A DNA stretch of 64,000 nt from Scolanthus callimorphus (lineage: Eukaryota; Cnidaria; Anthozoa; Actiniaria; Edwardsiidae). Numbering within the stretch: position 1 is the first letter of the stretch; every line of letters begins with the position of its first letter. Below the pieces are notes generated by a model that worked only from the letters and a program-made list of their open reading frames with translations, did not search any database and was not told where the DNA came from. Below are positions 34,928 to 44,130 of this stretch, one piece after another. The stretch covers positions 372,001 to 436,000 of the forward strand of contig JAWWUD010000103.1 in the NCBI GenBank assembly GCA_033964015.1, read 5' to 3'. The translations under genes and the position numbers were made by a program.

Positions 34928-35173
34928 TTACTCACGAAGAATCCAAAACAAATTGAAACACAGGTCGATCGAAAGTTTTCAAGAAATAACTTATAATAGA
35001 TAGCTATCAATACATAGAATAAAGTAATCAATTCTATAATTCAATGAATGGCCAAAACACAGTTGAAAGTCTATGATCATCTTTTCTAAATCGTACGGCC
35101 GAGGAATCAAATTCCCTGAAGAGATCGTCTAGTCAGAGAAAATATTTCTCATAAAACAAAAAAACATTCTTAC

Positions 35174-35361
35174 CAAAGAGCTTGCAGTTTAATCCACTTC
35201 ATACTGAATGTTTGTCCAACTCCAGCGAACAGTGAGTTTCCAATCCACACCGCACCCATTATATCCGTGACTTTCAAAGCTATTCCATGTCTTTAGGGAG
35301 TTGAAGAACCCACAAAACACGGCAAAACACGAAAACTCCCGCGCTCGATTTTGGGCGCCAT
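35174..35361 (-). pseudogene. Exon-like cargo of the TA element, copy 1
   Basis: This is the homologue of 48862-49051 in copy 2. From an ATGGCGCCC start it runs to a strong donor (GTAAGAATG on the minus strand). A one-base difference after the start shifts the beginning of the frame, but the segment MGAVWIGNSLFAGVGQTFSM is open to the donor. The BEL/Pao element inserted six bases upstream of the ATG. I do not recognise the protein. Confidence 0.3.
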
Positions 35362-35371
35362 TGTTGTTGTA

Positions 35372-35506
35372 TTTCAGAAAGTATCAGACTGAAACATAGT
35401 TTTGAGGTCATTTTACTGATCTTCCTGGTTTACGCTCTCGCGCTCTAATTACAAAGATTGGTTGTGACGTAATTAATTTACAGAATGATTGACAGATTAT
35501 TTGACA
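35372..35506 (-). repeat. BEL/Pao 3' LTR
   Basis: 135 bp, flanked outside by TTGTA (35367-35371). One C/G difference from the 5' LTR was noted (GGTCATTTT versus GGTGATTTT). Confidence 0.9.
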
Positions 35507-35604
35507 CCCTCCCGGGCCAGCAAAATCTAAAGAGTTGATAAAAGTATAGGTTTTGAAGTCTTACATTGTCTTAGGAAACAGTTATATTTCAGTTTAAATA
35601 ATAG

Positions 35605-38600
35605 TTATATCTCATTGTGTTCGTAGAGTTCTTTGATTTTCTGAGTTGCCTGTTTAGCGGCAGTACGTGATGTACGATTTTCTCGTATGATGACTTCTGG
35701 AACGTCGTCACTCTTCTTATCTGCCTCAATTGTTCCATCAAACATCTCAAAGGGGTATAGCTTTTCTATTGGTCTTGAAATGTGATTACCATTGCTTGTT
35801 CGTAGTGTAACGGAACGTACTTGTCCATCCTTACCAGGGTGTAACTCTATGACGATAGCTGATTTCCACTGGCTGCGTGGTGTATTATCATGAATTAGCA
35901 CAATTTGTCCTTTGGCCACTAGTTGTTTAGGTGTCGTTTTGACTTTCTGTGACGAGTGGTATTCTCTCAGATTCGTTAAGTATTCATTGCGCCATTGTTT
36001 CCAAAATATCTGCATTAGTTGTTGATGGTACTTTGCTTTCTTGGTTAATTCGCTTGCGGATGGTTCTTGCGGTATGTAGTCTTCTTCTGGATCGCTTTCT
36101 GGATCAGGGAGTGTTAGTAGACGGTGACCACAGAGGAAATGAGATGGAGTCAGGGGTGGTCCGTCCTCGATGTCTAGATATGTATATGTCAAAGGTCGAC
36201 TGTTGAGTACAGCTTCAATTTCTGCTAGAATAGTCTGTAGTTCCATTGTGTTTAGAGAGGCTTTTCCGATTGTTTTCTTTAGTCGTCTTTTTACTAGTCC
36301 GATCATTCTTTCATAAAAGCCTCCCCACCATGGGGCCCTCTCAGTAATGAACTCCCATTTGATACCATGGTTTGTTAGAAATTGTTGACACTCCGCTGTT
36401 TCTAGAATTTGAGTTTTGAGTGCTTTTAGTTCTTTGGAACTCGCCTTGAACGTTTTGGCGTTATCTGAAATTATATGTTCTGGTATTCCTCTTCTACTAA
36501 TAAATCTTCTGAATGCTCTCAAGAATGCGTGAGCAGTATTGTCTTCGACTAGCTCAAGATGAAGTGCGCGTACAACAGCGCATGTGAAGAGGCATGTGTA
36601 AACTTTGGATATTTTTCGATCAGCGTCTCGTACGTATAAGGGACCTGCGTAGTCTACACCTGTGATTTGAAATGCCTGAGTTCCGCTAAGTCTTGATTTC
36701 GGTAATGGAGGAGTGATGACTGAGCGAAAAGGGGGTCCTTCGACTTTCTTGCATGTGACGCATTGGCTAGTTAACTGTTTGACTGTTTGTCTACCTTTGG
36801 GAATCCAATAGTTTTGTCTTAGCTGTGTTAAGGTTTCTCGAGTGCCACCATGCATGACAATCAAGTGGGTTTCTCGTACGATTAGTGTGGTTAAGTGACT
36901 CTTTCTTGGTAGCAGGATTGGAAACTTTGTCTTGTACTGTAGTGGAGCGTGTTGTAGTCGCCCATGGCAGCGCAACAATCCATCGTTTTCATCTATATAG
37001 AGACCGAGTTGGTGCACAATAGGGGGAAGGTTACCATTCTTGCTGCTTTGGAGTTTAGTTATAATGTTAGCATAGTGGTCTTGCTGAGAAGCTTTAAGGA
37101 GGCTGTTTAGTGCTTGTTTTCGTTCTGTAGCAGTAATCTCGAAATTGACTCCAGGTTTCTTCGTCAACTTCTTATCAAATTGGGTAACGAGCGCTGTGAT
37201 GCGTACTGCTTTGTTTAAGGTACTATACCTTGTAATGTCGATTACATCTAGTAGATTTGTATTTAGCTTCTCGGTGCTCGTCAGATTAGAACTCATAGAT
37301 ATATCTTTGTCTTCTCCAGTTTCATAGTCTTGTAACTGATCGTCATCAGCTCGTGGCCATTCGTTTTCAGGCATCGTGAGCCAGGAGGGTCCGTGGCTCC
37401 AGTAGTCTAGTTTAGACATGAAGGTTTTAGTATCCCCACCTCTTGTTAGTAGATCAGCGGGGTTTGACATTGAGGGACAGTATCTCCAAGTAGAGTCTTT
37501 AGTCTTTTCTCTGATTTTTTGGATTCGCGATTGGACGAATTGTTGCCGCAATGGCTTGGGGGATTTTATCCACGAAAGGACGATTTTAGAATCGCTCCAA
37601 AGTATTGTTTCAGAAATTCTGAATTTATTGACAAAGGGCGATAGATGCTGTGACAAATCGGCTCCCAGCAAAGCAGCGAGTAATTCAAGTCGGGGCAGCG
37701 TTTGCGTCTTCACAGGTGCTACTTTGCTTTTAGATATAACAAGGGTAGATTCTGTATTTGAATGCTTAGTAGTTCCTTTGAGGTAAGCTACCGTTCCATA
37801 AGCTAGCTGACTACTGTCACAGAATATATGAATTTGAACTGTGTCAACGACTTCAGTGAAGTATGCTCTTGGAATACTAATAGAAACAAGATCTTTTAAG
37901 TCGTTTAGCCATCTGGACCATTTTTCCTCAAGATCTTCAGGTAGATCTGTGTCCCATTTTACGTCTCTCTTCCAAAGTTCTTGCATGAATAGTTTAGCTT
38001 TCACTGTAACAGGTTCAGCAAATCCTAATGGGTCAAATAGTTTTGAAGATAGACTTAGTACTGATCGTTTAGTTATCTTCCGTACAGAACAAATTTCTTC
38101 GGTCAGTTTTTGAAGAGAGAGTGATATTGTGTCGGCGTCAGCCTTCCAGACGAGTCCTAACACTTTTACAGTTAGCGCAGTACTTGTTCCGTCTTCCTTC
38201 GCTTGCTTGTTGATGAGAGTGGAATTGCTGGTCCATTGCCTTAGATTCATTCCTGCCTCTTTAAAATGGTGTCTTGACGTCGTATAGTACTCTATGGCTT
38301 GGGAGTCATTTGATGTTCCGGACACCACATTGTCCATGTAGATGGAGTCCTTTAAATCGTGTGATATCCAGTCTTTTCTGTTGTCAAGGTGATGCTGAAT
38401 TGTCGCATTTAGTAGAAATGGGGATGGAGCGCCGAATGGTACGCGACAAAATCTATAGATTATTATATTTTCCGGATTGCTAGCTGATTTGTTTGGATCT
38501 TTGAGCCACAGGAACCTGGTAGCATCTCTGTCTTCTTCGTTTAGCTCGATTTGCAGGAATGCTTTCTCTATGTCTGCCGTGAATACAATTTGGTTGACCC

Positions 38601-40209
38601 TGAATTTTAATAAGATTTTCTGAAGCTCTTGCATGAGATTGGGGCCCGTGTAAAGGCAATCATTTAGACTTAGTGCTTTTGGAGACGATTTAGCGGATGC
38701 ATCGTAGACGATTCTCATGGCGGTGCTTAGGCTTTCTTTGAAGACGGGAAAATGGGCCATGTAATGTAGTTTGCTTTGGTATGCTTTAGGGTTTTTCACG
38801 ATTTCTATAAATCCTTGTTTTAGTTGAGATTGAAGTTGCTCGTGATATTTGAAAATAAGTTCTGGGTCTCGTTTATTCAAGCTGTGGAGAAGGTTGTGTA
38901 ACCTTTTCTTCGATAGTGCATAGTTAGTGGTTAGTTCAGTTTTATTGGCTCTCCATGGGAGCTTAACGTTGTATCTACCTGTCTTATTGTTAAACTGTAT
39001 GGTTTCTCGAAATTTTTTGTGAACGAGATTGGCGTCATCGTTGTCGATTTCGGGGATCGTGCTGATCTCCCAGAATTTAGTTAACAAGTGTTCTAGTTTT
39101 TCTTCCTCGCATTCATTTATTTCTTGATAGAGCATCGCATTAGTGTGATCGCTTCGATTTTTTGAAATTGGGCCCGATATAAGCCATCCAACTTTACTTT
39201 CTGTGGCGATCAGAGACTCATTGTTAGATTTTTTCATATTTCCAGTGATAAGTTTAGCAAAGTTGTCGTTGCCTATGAGGATGTCTATGTCTAGATCATC
39301 AGCTGCGTTTAGTGAGTCAGCAAGATTCAATCCCTGTAATTCTGTTGGTAGTTCAATGCGTCCAATAGTCGCAGGGAAAGGTGGACAAATAGTTTGTGTT
39401 GCGAGTGCTAATAGGTTAATTTCTTCCTTATCTGTCAGGACGTCTAAAGCAACGACTTCTAGTGATTTTTTATCCCCTTTAATTGAGCCAAATGTTGAAA
39501 GGTTTATGCATTCTTTACGTAATGGCTTTAGGTTTAGTCTCTCTTTTAGAGTTTTGGTGACAAATGTTCTTTGAGACCCCGTGTCAAATAAAGCGCGGAA
39601 TGGGCGCTGGGATGTAGGACCTTTTATGGTTAGAATAGCAGACTGCATATAGACATAGTCCTTATTAGCAAGCAGAGCGTGCGTTGTTCCTGTGTGAACC
39701 TTGTTTTGATCTCCCTCTTTGGGTGTTGTTTGGTTAGATTTTAAATTTGGTTGTTTAGATTTTTCAATTTTGGGTGCTGTCGCAAGCTCGTCGTTTTCTT
39801 CGCATATCGATGTGTGATGTCGTCGTCTGCATTTCAAACAGCTCCACCTAGATTTACATTGACTTTGAGTATGCTTAAAACCAGCGCAGTTAAAACATCG
39901 CTTGTGTTTCTCTAAAAATGTGCGGCGCTCTTGTACGGTTTTTAGTTTATCGCACTTGTCTGGTTTGTGTGAGCCATCGCAGTACAAACATGATTTTGTT
40001 TTGATTGAGTTAGGCTTTTGAGTTTTCTGCTGTGCATTCGTAAGAAACGCGCTTGTAGTTGGAACTAGAATTTCATCTGATGTGGCCTTATCACTTATTG
40101 TGGCTGTATGGCTTTTTTCTCTAGTTTCAAGTTCTTTCCTGAGTTCTTTTCTTAATTCATTTAGAGATTTATCAGCACGTGGGTTCGCTCTAAAAATCAA
40201 GCGTGTCAA
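35605..40209 (-). CDS. BEL/Pao pol polyprotein (knuckles, protease, RT, RNase H, integrase)
   Basis: A 1534-codon uninterrupted frame. CCHC-type knuckles start at residues 74 (CLYCDG), 106 (CFNCAG) and 124 (CLKC). The aspartic protease DTGSQRTFV is at 209. The reverse transcriptase has TADIEKAFLQI at 544, GAPSPFLLNA at 593 and YMDN at 624-627. RNase H has FCDSS at 796 and WSDS at 871. The integrase HHCC zinc region spans about 1115-1153, and the catalytic residues are likely Asp1186 (GVDYAGP), Asp1249 (ISDNAKTF) and Glu1300 (FYERMIG). A Pao-type C-terminal domain ends with HPGKDGQVRSVTLR. YMDN replaces the usual Y-x-D-D; Asn at the last position occurs in some Pao elements, so activity cannot be judged from it. 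The true start is in gag; the first ATG here lies just after a one-base frame change. Confidence 0.92.
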   Translation of the reverse strand: MTRLIFRANPRADKSLNELRKELRKELETREKSHTATISDKATSDEILVPTTSAFLTNAQQKTQKPNSIKTKSCLYCDGSHKPDKCDKLKTVQERRTFLEKHKRCFNCAGFKHTQSQCKSRWSCLKCRRRHHTSICEENDELATAPKIEKSKQPNLKSNQTTPKEGDQNKVHTGTTHALLANKDYVYMQSAILTIKGPTSQRPFRALFDTGSQRTFVTKTLKERLNLKPLRKECINLSTFGSIKGDKKSLEVVALDVLTDKEEINLLALATQTICPPFPATIGRIELPTELQGLNLADSLNAADDLDIDILIGNDNFAKLITGNMKKSNNESLIATESKVGWLISGPISKNRSDHTNAMLYQEINECEEEKLEHLLTKFWEISTIPEIDNDDANLVHKKFRETIQFNNKTGRYNVKLPWRANKTELTTNYALSKKRLHNLLHSLNKRDPELIFKYHEQLQSQLKQGFIEIVKNPKAYQSKLHYMAHFPVFKESLSTAMRIVYDASAKSSPKALSLNDCLYTGPNLMQELQKILLKFRVNQIVFTADIEKAFLQIELNEEDRDATRFLWLKDPNKSASNPENIIIYRFCRVPFGAPSPFLLNATIQHHLDNRKDWISHDLKDSIYMDNVVSGTSNDSQAIEYYTTSRHHFKEAGMNLRQWTSNSTLINKQAKEDGTSTALTVKVLGLVWKADADTISLSLQKLTEEICSVRKITKRSVLSLSSKLFDPLGFAEPVTVKAKLFMQELWKRDVKWDTDLPEDLEEKWSRWLNDLKDLVSISIPRAYFTEVVDTVQIHIFCDSSQLAYGTVAYLKGTTKHSNTESTLVISKSKVAPVKTQTLPRLELLAALLGADLSQHLSPFVNKFRISETILWSDSKIVLSWIKSPKPLRQQFVQSRIQKIREKTKDSTWRYCPSMSNPADLLTRGGDTKTFMSKLDYWSHGPSWLTMPENEWPRADDDQLQDYETGEDKDISMSSNLTSTEKLNTNLLDVIDITRYSTLNKAVRITALVTQFDKKLTKKPGVNFEITATERKQALNSLLKASQQDHYANIITKLQSSKNGNLPPIVHQLGLYIDENDGLLRCHGRLQHAPLQYKTKFPILLPRKSHLTTLIVRETHLIVMHGGTRETLTQLRQNYWIPKGRQTVKQLTSQCVTCKKVEGPPFRSVITPPLPKSRLSGTQAFQITGVDYAGPLYVRDADRKISKVYTCLFTCAVVRALHLELVEDNTAHAFLRAFRRFISRRGIPEHIISDNAKTFKASSKELKALKTQILETAECQQFLTNHGIKWEFITERAPWWGGFYERMIGLVKRRLKKTIGKASLNTMELQTILAEIEAVLNSRPLTYTYLDIEDGPPLTPSHFLCGHRLLTLPDPESDPEEDYIPQEPSASELTKKAKYHQQLMQIFWKQWRNEYLTNLREYHSSQKVKTTPKQLVAKGQIVLIHDNTPRSQWKSAIVIELHPGKDGQVRSVTLRTSNGNHISRPIEKLYPFEMFDGTIEADKKSDDVPEVIIRENRTSRTAAKQATQKIKELYEHNEI

Positions 40210-40213
40210 CTCT

Positions 40214-40831
40214 TCAGGTAGTTTTTTTCAAGAGAATTGGTATAACTAGGTTTCCATACGAATTTGTGTTGACATCTAAGGCTTCCAAACCGCGAATATT
40301 TGCTTCACATAGGTCGTGAAACTCCCTTAGTTTATCTACTTCATTCGACGGCATTGGAATGTTTAACAACGCTTCCATGTGCGCGTTAATCAGAACTTGT
40401 TCCTGACCAAAACGTTCTTTAAGAATTTCTATTGCTTTCTGGTAGTTGCCAGTTGTCAATGGTAACCCTGAGATTGCGCGCGCTGCGTCATCGTTTAGAT
40501 TAACTTGCAAATAAGCCATCTTTTCTATGTCTGGTAGTTCAGTATTTTGGTGGACTGTCGCGCTAAAACAATCCCAAAACGTTTGCCAATTGAGTGGGTC
40601 ACCATGAAACGGCTTGAGACTTATTTTTGGCAGATGAACGTGCATTCTAGTTGAGGGCGTTTGCGGTTCAGTATTTAATTGTAACGGTCTTACCGGCGGT
40701 TTCTTGTTTTCGATGTATTTGCGTATTTTGATTTTAATTAACGATATGTTGTCCTGTAGGGTGAGCGCTTCTTCCGTGTCTTTTTCTATATCTTTAGGGG
40801 ATTCCAGTAGAATTTGAATACTTTGATCCAT
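40214..40831 (-). CDS. BEL/Pao gag (main part)
   Basis: A 205-codon frame from an internal Met, with LPKISLKPFHGDPLNWQTFW and the downstream ILKERFGQEQVLINAHMEAL, the standard Pao gag signature. The same frame is open upstream to about 40930 (LLAIEGADESEELTAI..). It ends at a run of seven A (near 40228) where one extra base shifts out of the pol frame. This could be a recent one-base expansion, a sequencing error, or less likely a recoding site. Confidence 0.85.
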   Translation of the reverse strand: MDQSIQILLESPKDIEKDTEEALTLQDNISLIKIKIRKYIENKKPPVRPLQLNTEPQTPSTRMHVHLPKISLKPFHGDPLNWQTFWDCFSATVHQNTELPDIEKMAYLQVNLNDDAARAISGLPLTTGNYQKAIEILKERFGQEQVLINAHMEALLNIPMPSNEVDKLREFHDLCEANIRGLEALDVNTNSYGNLVIPILLKKTT

Positions 40832-40930
40832 AGCTGAAATCTCGATTTCTCGTTTAGTAAGGCGCTCTAAGATGGCAGTGAGTTCCTCGGACTCATCAGC
40901 TCCTTCGATGGCTAACAGGCGGTCGCCTTC

Positions 40931-41001
40931 TTGAAATCTTGGGTGCAGTGGCCTTTGTAGGCTCCTCGGACTGCCTTTAGTCTAGGTAGATCCTTAGACA
41001 T
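40931..41001 (-). CDS. BEL/Pao gag N-terminus
   Basis: An ATG at 41001, 35 bases after the 5' LTR, opens MSKDLPRLKAVRGAYKGH, typical of the Pao gag start. A one-base change near 40935 moves the reading into the frame of the main gag segment, so it is the second frame break in an otherwise intact element. Confidence 0.6.
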
Positions 41002-41022
41002 CTTTAGGTTTGTCTAATACCA

Positions 41023-41036
41023 AGTTTCGGCACCAG
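41023..41036 (-). promoter_or_regulatory. BEL/Pao primer-binding site
   Basis: TGGTGCCGAAAC begins one base after the 5' LTR on the minus strand; TGG pairs with a tRNA 3' CCA. I do not assign the tRNA. Confidence 0.6.
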
Positions 41037-41171
41037 TTTCAGAAAGTATCAGACTGAAACATAGTTTTGAGGTGATTTTACTGATCTTCCTGGTTTACGC
41101 TCTCGCGCTCTAATTACAAAGATTGGTTGTGACGTAATTAATTTACAGAATGATTGACAGATTATTTGACA
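41037..41171 (-). repeat. BEL/Pao 5' LTR
   Basis: 135 bp and the promoter-bearing end of the element on the minus strand. It is flanked outside by TTGTA (41172-41176). Confidence 0.9.
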
Positions 41172-41962
41172 TTGTACTGTAACTCGTGACAAACGTTTTC
41201 AGTTCCTGTGAATTCAGCTATAGTCCTGACACTTTCGCATTCAGTGGAGAAGTAGAACATATGTCTAATTAAATAGAATTGCAGCCTGTAATGTTTCCTC
41301 GTGAAAACGACTCCTCTCGAAAACAAACAGAGCAGGCTATCGTGCGTAGGAACTCAGTACAACTTTACTTTCACTAATCTTGCCGCTTCGGGTCACGTGG
41401 TGGTGATGAACAAAGACGTTTGTCAATAGAAACTTTGAAACTTGTTTCCAGTTTATTTCCGCTTCCTGTAAAGTGAAGTGATTTGAGATCCAGAAAAGAG
41501 ATCCAATTATACCACGCTCGGTGTCGGCGCTCGTGACAGGCGTTGTGTCGTTCAAGGGCTTCAAGGTACCGAAAGTTTCTGTTTCAAAAAAATAGTGTTA
41601 GTCCATAGGGGAACAAACGAAACCGTTTCCACGTTAATCCTCGACTATCGAGTAGTCTCAAAAAGATATGATGGAAAAGAACCGGATGCCTCTCTTTGGT
41701 GGTTTACTTTCTGCTCTGATCTCATGCTTTGCCCGGCTTCTTCCCCCTTCTTCCCGGGCGCAATTTCCGTCTAGGTCTCTCTGAGAGTCTCTGGTGCTTC
41801 CATTTCTTTCTGCTTTCTGCTCTTCTACTAGAGATAATTTTAACCAAATTTATCATTCCTCGATCCCTTCCTCATCCCTCGACCCAATGTTTGTATTCTA
41901 TGGCTTCCTCTTCGCGTATTTTTATCCTTTGAGGCGTAATACGTGATAGCACGGTTCTGCAG

Positions 41963-42097
41963 TTAGCTGTCATTTCTCGGCCTTGAAACTCCGACTGGAA
42001 GAATTTCAGGAGCAAGCCGGCAAAGAAAATACTCCAACTTGATTATTATTCCCCATTCTACCAAATCTTTGGAAGTCCATGGCTTCTTTTCGGGCAT
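41963..42097 (-). pseudogene. Second exon-like open frame carried by the TA element, copy 1
   Basis: A 44-codon frame (MPEKKPWTSKDLVEWG..., IKLEYFLCRLAPEILP...) has ordinary protein composition. Its homologue in copy 2 begins at 47957 but is closed early by a stop. Downstream, in other frames, a basic RPRRKL..GRRGKK stretch is shared by both copies (48219-48476 in copy 2). I do not recognise it. Decay of both copies argues against current function. Confidence 0.25.
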
Positions 42098-42322
42098 TTC
42101 TCCTTTCAGTAATTATTGTAGGTCGTTTTTTCAGCCGCTAGCAGCCCTGTTAGTAGTCTTTTTTGGATTTGGCAAAATGCTGGTATTTGTGCCTGCGATT
42201 TTACCTTCCACGTGAGCATCAGCATCCCTCCCCCCCTGACAACGCGCCCCTCCCCCGTTAGTTGAGCACTCCCTCCTCCCTCCTGACAACGCGCCCCTCC
42301 CCCAGTGAGTTGAGCATGCTTG

Positions 42323-42348
42323 AAGTCACAATAGGGCTATTGTGACGT
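42323..42348. repeat. Conserved palindrome of the TA element, copy 1
   Basis: AAGTCACAATAG, two bases, then CTATTGTGACGT; one mismatch between arms. It includes TGACGTCA, the CRE/ATF-type site, at its edge. Copy 2 has the perfect form at 47745-47770. Confidence 0.6.
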
Positions 42349-42545
42349 CAGGCTTCAGGAACACGTACAACATCCAGGGCTTGCTGAGACGTCCAAAAAT
42401 CGGATCGACCCCTAGCAATTTCCACAGGTTACTCAATAAATTCACACAGGGTACCCAATACTATATTTGCAGTTTTTGACGCTGTTTTCTTAGGTATGGT
42501 GCTCCGCTTTGCGGCGGCCTTGGGCCGCCGCAAGGAGCTCCGCTA

Positions 42546-42640
42546 TTATCGTCAGTTTCATCGTCGCTAGACTGCTGGCTTTGTGTCTTCCTACTTTCAC
42601 AGGTAAGTACATCGTTCAAAGCTGCTTTATTACGGATCAC
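42546..42640 (-). pseudogene. 5' part of the acidic zinc-ribbon gene
   Basis: On the minus strand the frame reads GQRVIRNKAALNDVLTC and then ESRKTQSQQSSDDETDD before the TA insertion site, and rejoins the acidic repeat at 32262 in frame once the insertion and one TA are removed. Upstream the frame meets a TGA near 42655, so an intron boundary or another exon is expected. On the + strand the same place holds a splice-like CAG|GTAAGT motif (see findings). Confidence 0.4.
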
Positions 42641-42692
42641 TCTTTGTCCAAGTCACTTTGACGATCAAATCATTTTTTTGTTAGCTTTTACC

Positions 42693-43078
42693 ATGAAACG
42701 TTCACTGGACTCCGATAGCGATATATCTAGTGATAATCTAGTGAGGGTGGGCACGAGGAGAAAAAAGATGAACCTCGAATCAAGGAAGTGTCGAGTCAAA
42801 TTTCAAATGCTGTTTCCTATCAAGATGCCCGAGACCTGCTGTACAGTATACCCGCCTCTAAGGATATTTTGTTTCGGTCTCCTAAAGGGGAAATGATTCG
42901 TCGTAAACGAAGAATTCCAAACACAGCTATTGCTGATCTGATAGAGTTTGTATTACTACCTTTCAACGAAGATATTTCCCCTCCAAGAGGTATAAAGTCT
43001 TTTCTCGAAGGGCTGGCAGAATTAGGAGTTGTTAAAACCGACCCACAAAATTTGCTTTTTTTCTTTGAATGGGGTTGA
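42693..43078 (+). pseudogene. Small Polinton-associated protein (conserved, function unknown), frameshifted
   Basis: ATG at 42693 opens MKRSLDSDSDISSDNLVRVG. At an A-rich stretch near 42770 the reading changes frame by one and continues as DARDLLYSIPASKDILFRSP and IADLIEFVLLPFNEDISPPR to a stop at 43076. From memory, proteins with this 'IPxSxDxLFxxxxGE..IADLxEFVLLP' pattern accompany Polintons in marine invertebrates; the role is not known to me. It converges with the minus-strand ORF at 43022-43297 and overlaps its 3' end. Confidence 0.5.
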
Positions 43079-43297
43079 ACCGCTAGCCAAGGCGCCTAGG
43101 TCCTCCCCGTGTCGCCTTGTGTTACTAAACTCATCGTCACTCAATGGAATATATCCATTTCTAATATTATGGGCAATCTGAGTTAGAGCATGAACTTGTT
43201 CTGGGGTGGCTGTGTCGAGAAGGTGTTGGCGCTGATGTGGCGGGCAACTACAAAAGGCTTGGAGAAAGCCAAGGTTGTTCTTCACTACTCGAGACAT
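43022..43297 (-). CDS. Small Polinton-associated ORF (GFLQ..HLLDTAT..QVHALTQI type)
   Basis: An intact 91-codon frame. It starts MSRVVKNNLGFLQAFCSCPP, then RQHLLDTATPEQVHALTQIA and NIRNGYIPLSDDE, and ends with a basic tail. This layout (a helical domain ahead of a Lys/Arg region) matches the short ORF I remember as recurrent in Polintons and adintoviruses of invertebrates. Its function is unsettled; a virion core or DNA-binding role has been guessed from charge. It is the only unbroken gene of this Polinton fragment. Confidence 0.5.
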   Translation of the reverse strand: MSRVVKNNLGFLQAFCSCPPHQRQHLLDTATPEQVHALTQIAHNIRNGYIPLSDDEFSNTRRHGEDLGALASGSTPFKEKKQILWVGFNNS

Positions 43298-43414
43298 GGT
43301 TGCAAATAAATGAAAATGCTAATGGACCACCTATTTATTTAGAAGAACAACCTTGGCTTCATCATTTAGTTGTAGCGCCCGCATGAGCGCCCGCTTAACG
43401 CTTACTATGGATGG

Positions 43415-43425
43415 TATAAATAAAA
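43415..43425 (+). promoter_or_regulatory. TATA-like box ahead of the Polinton ATPase gene
   Basis: TATAAATAAAA lies about 65 bases before the ATG near 43480 and downstream of the divergent small ORF, a plausible promoter position. Confidence 0.35.
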
Positions 43426-43479
43426 GTGTTTCCCGAATTGTTACCCATTACCTACAAACGGTTGAAGTGTGAACATCAT

Positions 43480-43613
43480 GAGACACAATCGTGAGACACA
43501 AAACGAAATATCATCCAAACATTATTACAGGCGAAACAAACAAGCCAGAGCTTTCCAGACCTTTCAATTTTGGTGTTCACGAAACATTAGGCCCCTTTCA
43601 ACTCCAGCATCCT
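43480..43613 (+). pseudogene. Polinton packaging ATPase (FtsK/HerA type), part 1
   Basis: After a frame disturbance near the start, the frame HPNIITGETNKPELSRPFNF...HETLGPFQLQHP gives the N-terminal segment that precedes the P-loop in Polinton packaging ATPases. The LINE at 43614-44130 cuts it, duplicating CTCCAGCATCCT. Confidence 0.6.
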
Positions 43614-44130
43614 ATGGAAATTTAAATTAATTAACCATCCCGGATGTTCGTTGTGCGGCATTCAAAATGAAACTCTCGATCACCTATTTACTGAATGTAT
43701 TGATCGAGAAATTTATATTTGAATATTAAGAATTGGCTCCAAAAACATCTTGTTTTTCTACCTGATTTAAATGTCCATAATGTATTCTTGGCGTACAAGA
43801 TCAGACAACAAATTTTAATTTTCAAGCTTCTGTTATACAGGGCTAGGGAAACCGGTAAAATCCCATCGTTACAATTTAAAAATCTGTTAGCTCATTACCA
43901 ATATATTGAACTAAAAATTGCAAAAATGAAAAATAAAGTGCTAATACATTTAAGAAAATGGGAAAGATTAATATCCGCGTTAGAGGCATACAGGATTTAG
44001 TAGTATTTGTACAGTGTGTAGTAATAGTGTGTCGGTATAGTAGTGAATAGTGTGTCTTAAATGCAGTTTATTGTATTTATGTATTCATTCTCAAAAAGAA
44101 AAATAAAGATGTTAAATTACAAAAAAAAAA
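43614..44130 (+). mobile_element. 5'-truncated L1-like LINE with zf-RVT domain and poly(A) tail
   Basis: Begins mid-element and ends in about ten A (44121-44130). It is flanked by a perfect 12-bp target duplication CTCCAGCATCCT (43602-43613, 44131-44142). It encodes CSLCGIQNETLDHLFTEC, the reverse-transcriptase zinc-binding motif, then a Lys/Leu-rich tail (NWLQKHLVFLPDLN..., ...LRKWERLISALEAYRI) in an adjacent frame. This is a different LINE class from the others in the window, which end in microsatellites. Confidence 0.85.

Larger units (their letters stand above)
35372..41171 (-). mobile_element. Nearly complete BEL/Pao LTR retrotransposon
   Basis: Two 135-bp LTRs (35372-35506, 41037-41171) differ at about one base, begin TGTCAAATAATC on the minus strand, and are flanked by a perfect 5-bp duplication TTGTA (35367-35371, 41172-41176). 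A primer-binding-type TGGTGCCGAAAC follows the 5' LTR and a purine stretch GGGAGGGTG precedes the 3' LTR. The gag-pol frame carries zinc knuckles, protease, RT, RNase H and integrase in that order. Near-identical LTRs mean a recent insertion. The empty target is preserved in copy 2 near 48850-48861. Confidence 0.9.
32265..42543. mobile_element. TA-inserting unclassified element, copy 1 (contains BEL/Pao and a MITE)
   Basis: Flanked by TA on both sides (32263-32264, 42544-42545). The left end is ATATATAG, the palindrome TTTAGGCACTGCCTAAA, then GCGGAGCTCC at 32291. The right end is a GC-rich hairpin (arms GCTCC..TTGCGGCGGCC and complement, 42511-42538) running into GGAGCTCCGC. So GCGGAGCTCC is inverted between the ends but at different distances from the edge. 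Removing the BEL element and the 934-bp MITE leaves about 3.5 kb, matched in inverse orientation by 47551-56407. No transposase, Rep or helicase is visible. Asymmetric terminal repeats with subterminal hairpins resemble Helentron/Helitron2 elements, but a TA duplication would fit a cut-and-paste mechanism instead. Confidence 0.7.

Noticed and set aside
35949..39574. Plus-strand open frames (for example 39203-39574, 37418-37786) opposite the BEL pol gene
   Set aside because: They are shadows of the long minus-strand pol frame.
42511..42543. The GC-rich hairpin read as a rho-independent terminator
   Set aside because: Eukaryotic context; the hairpin is the conserved end of a mobile element, found also at 47551-47585.
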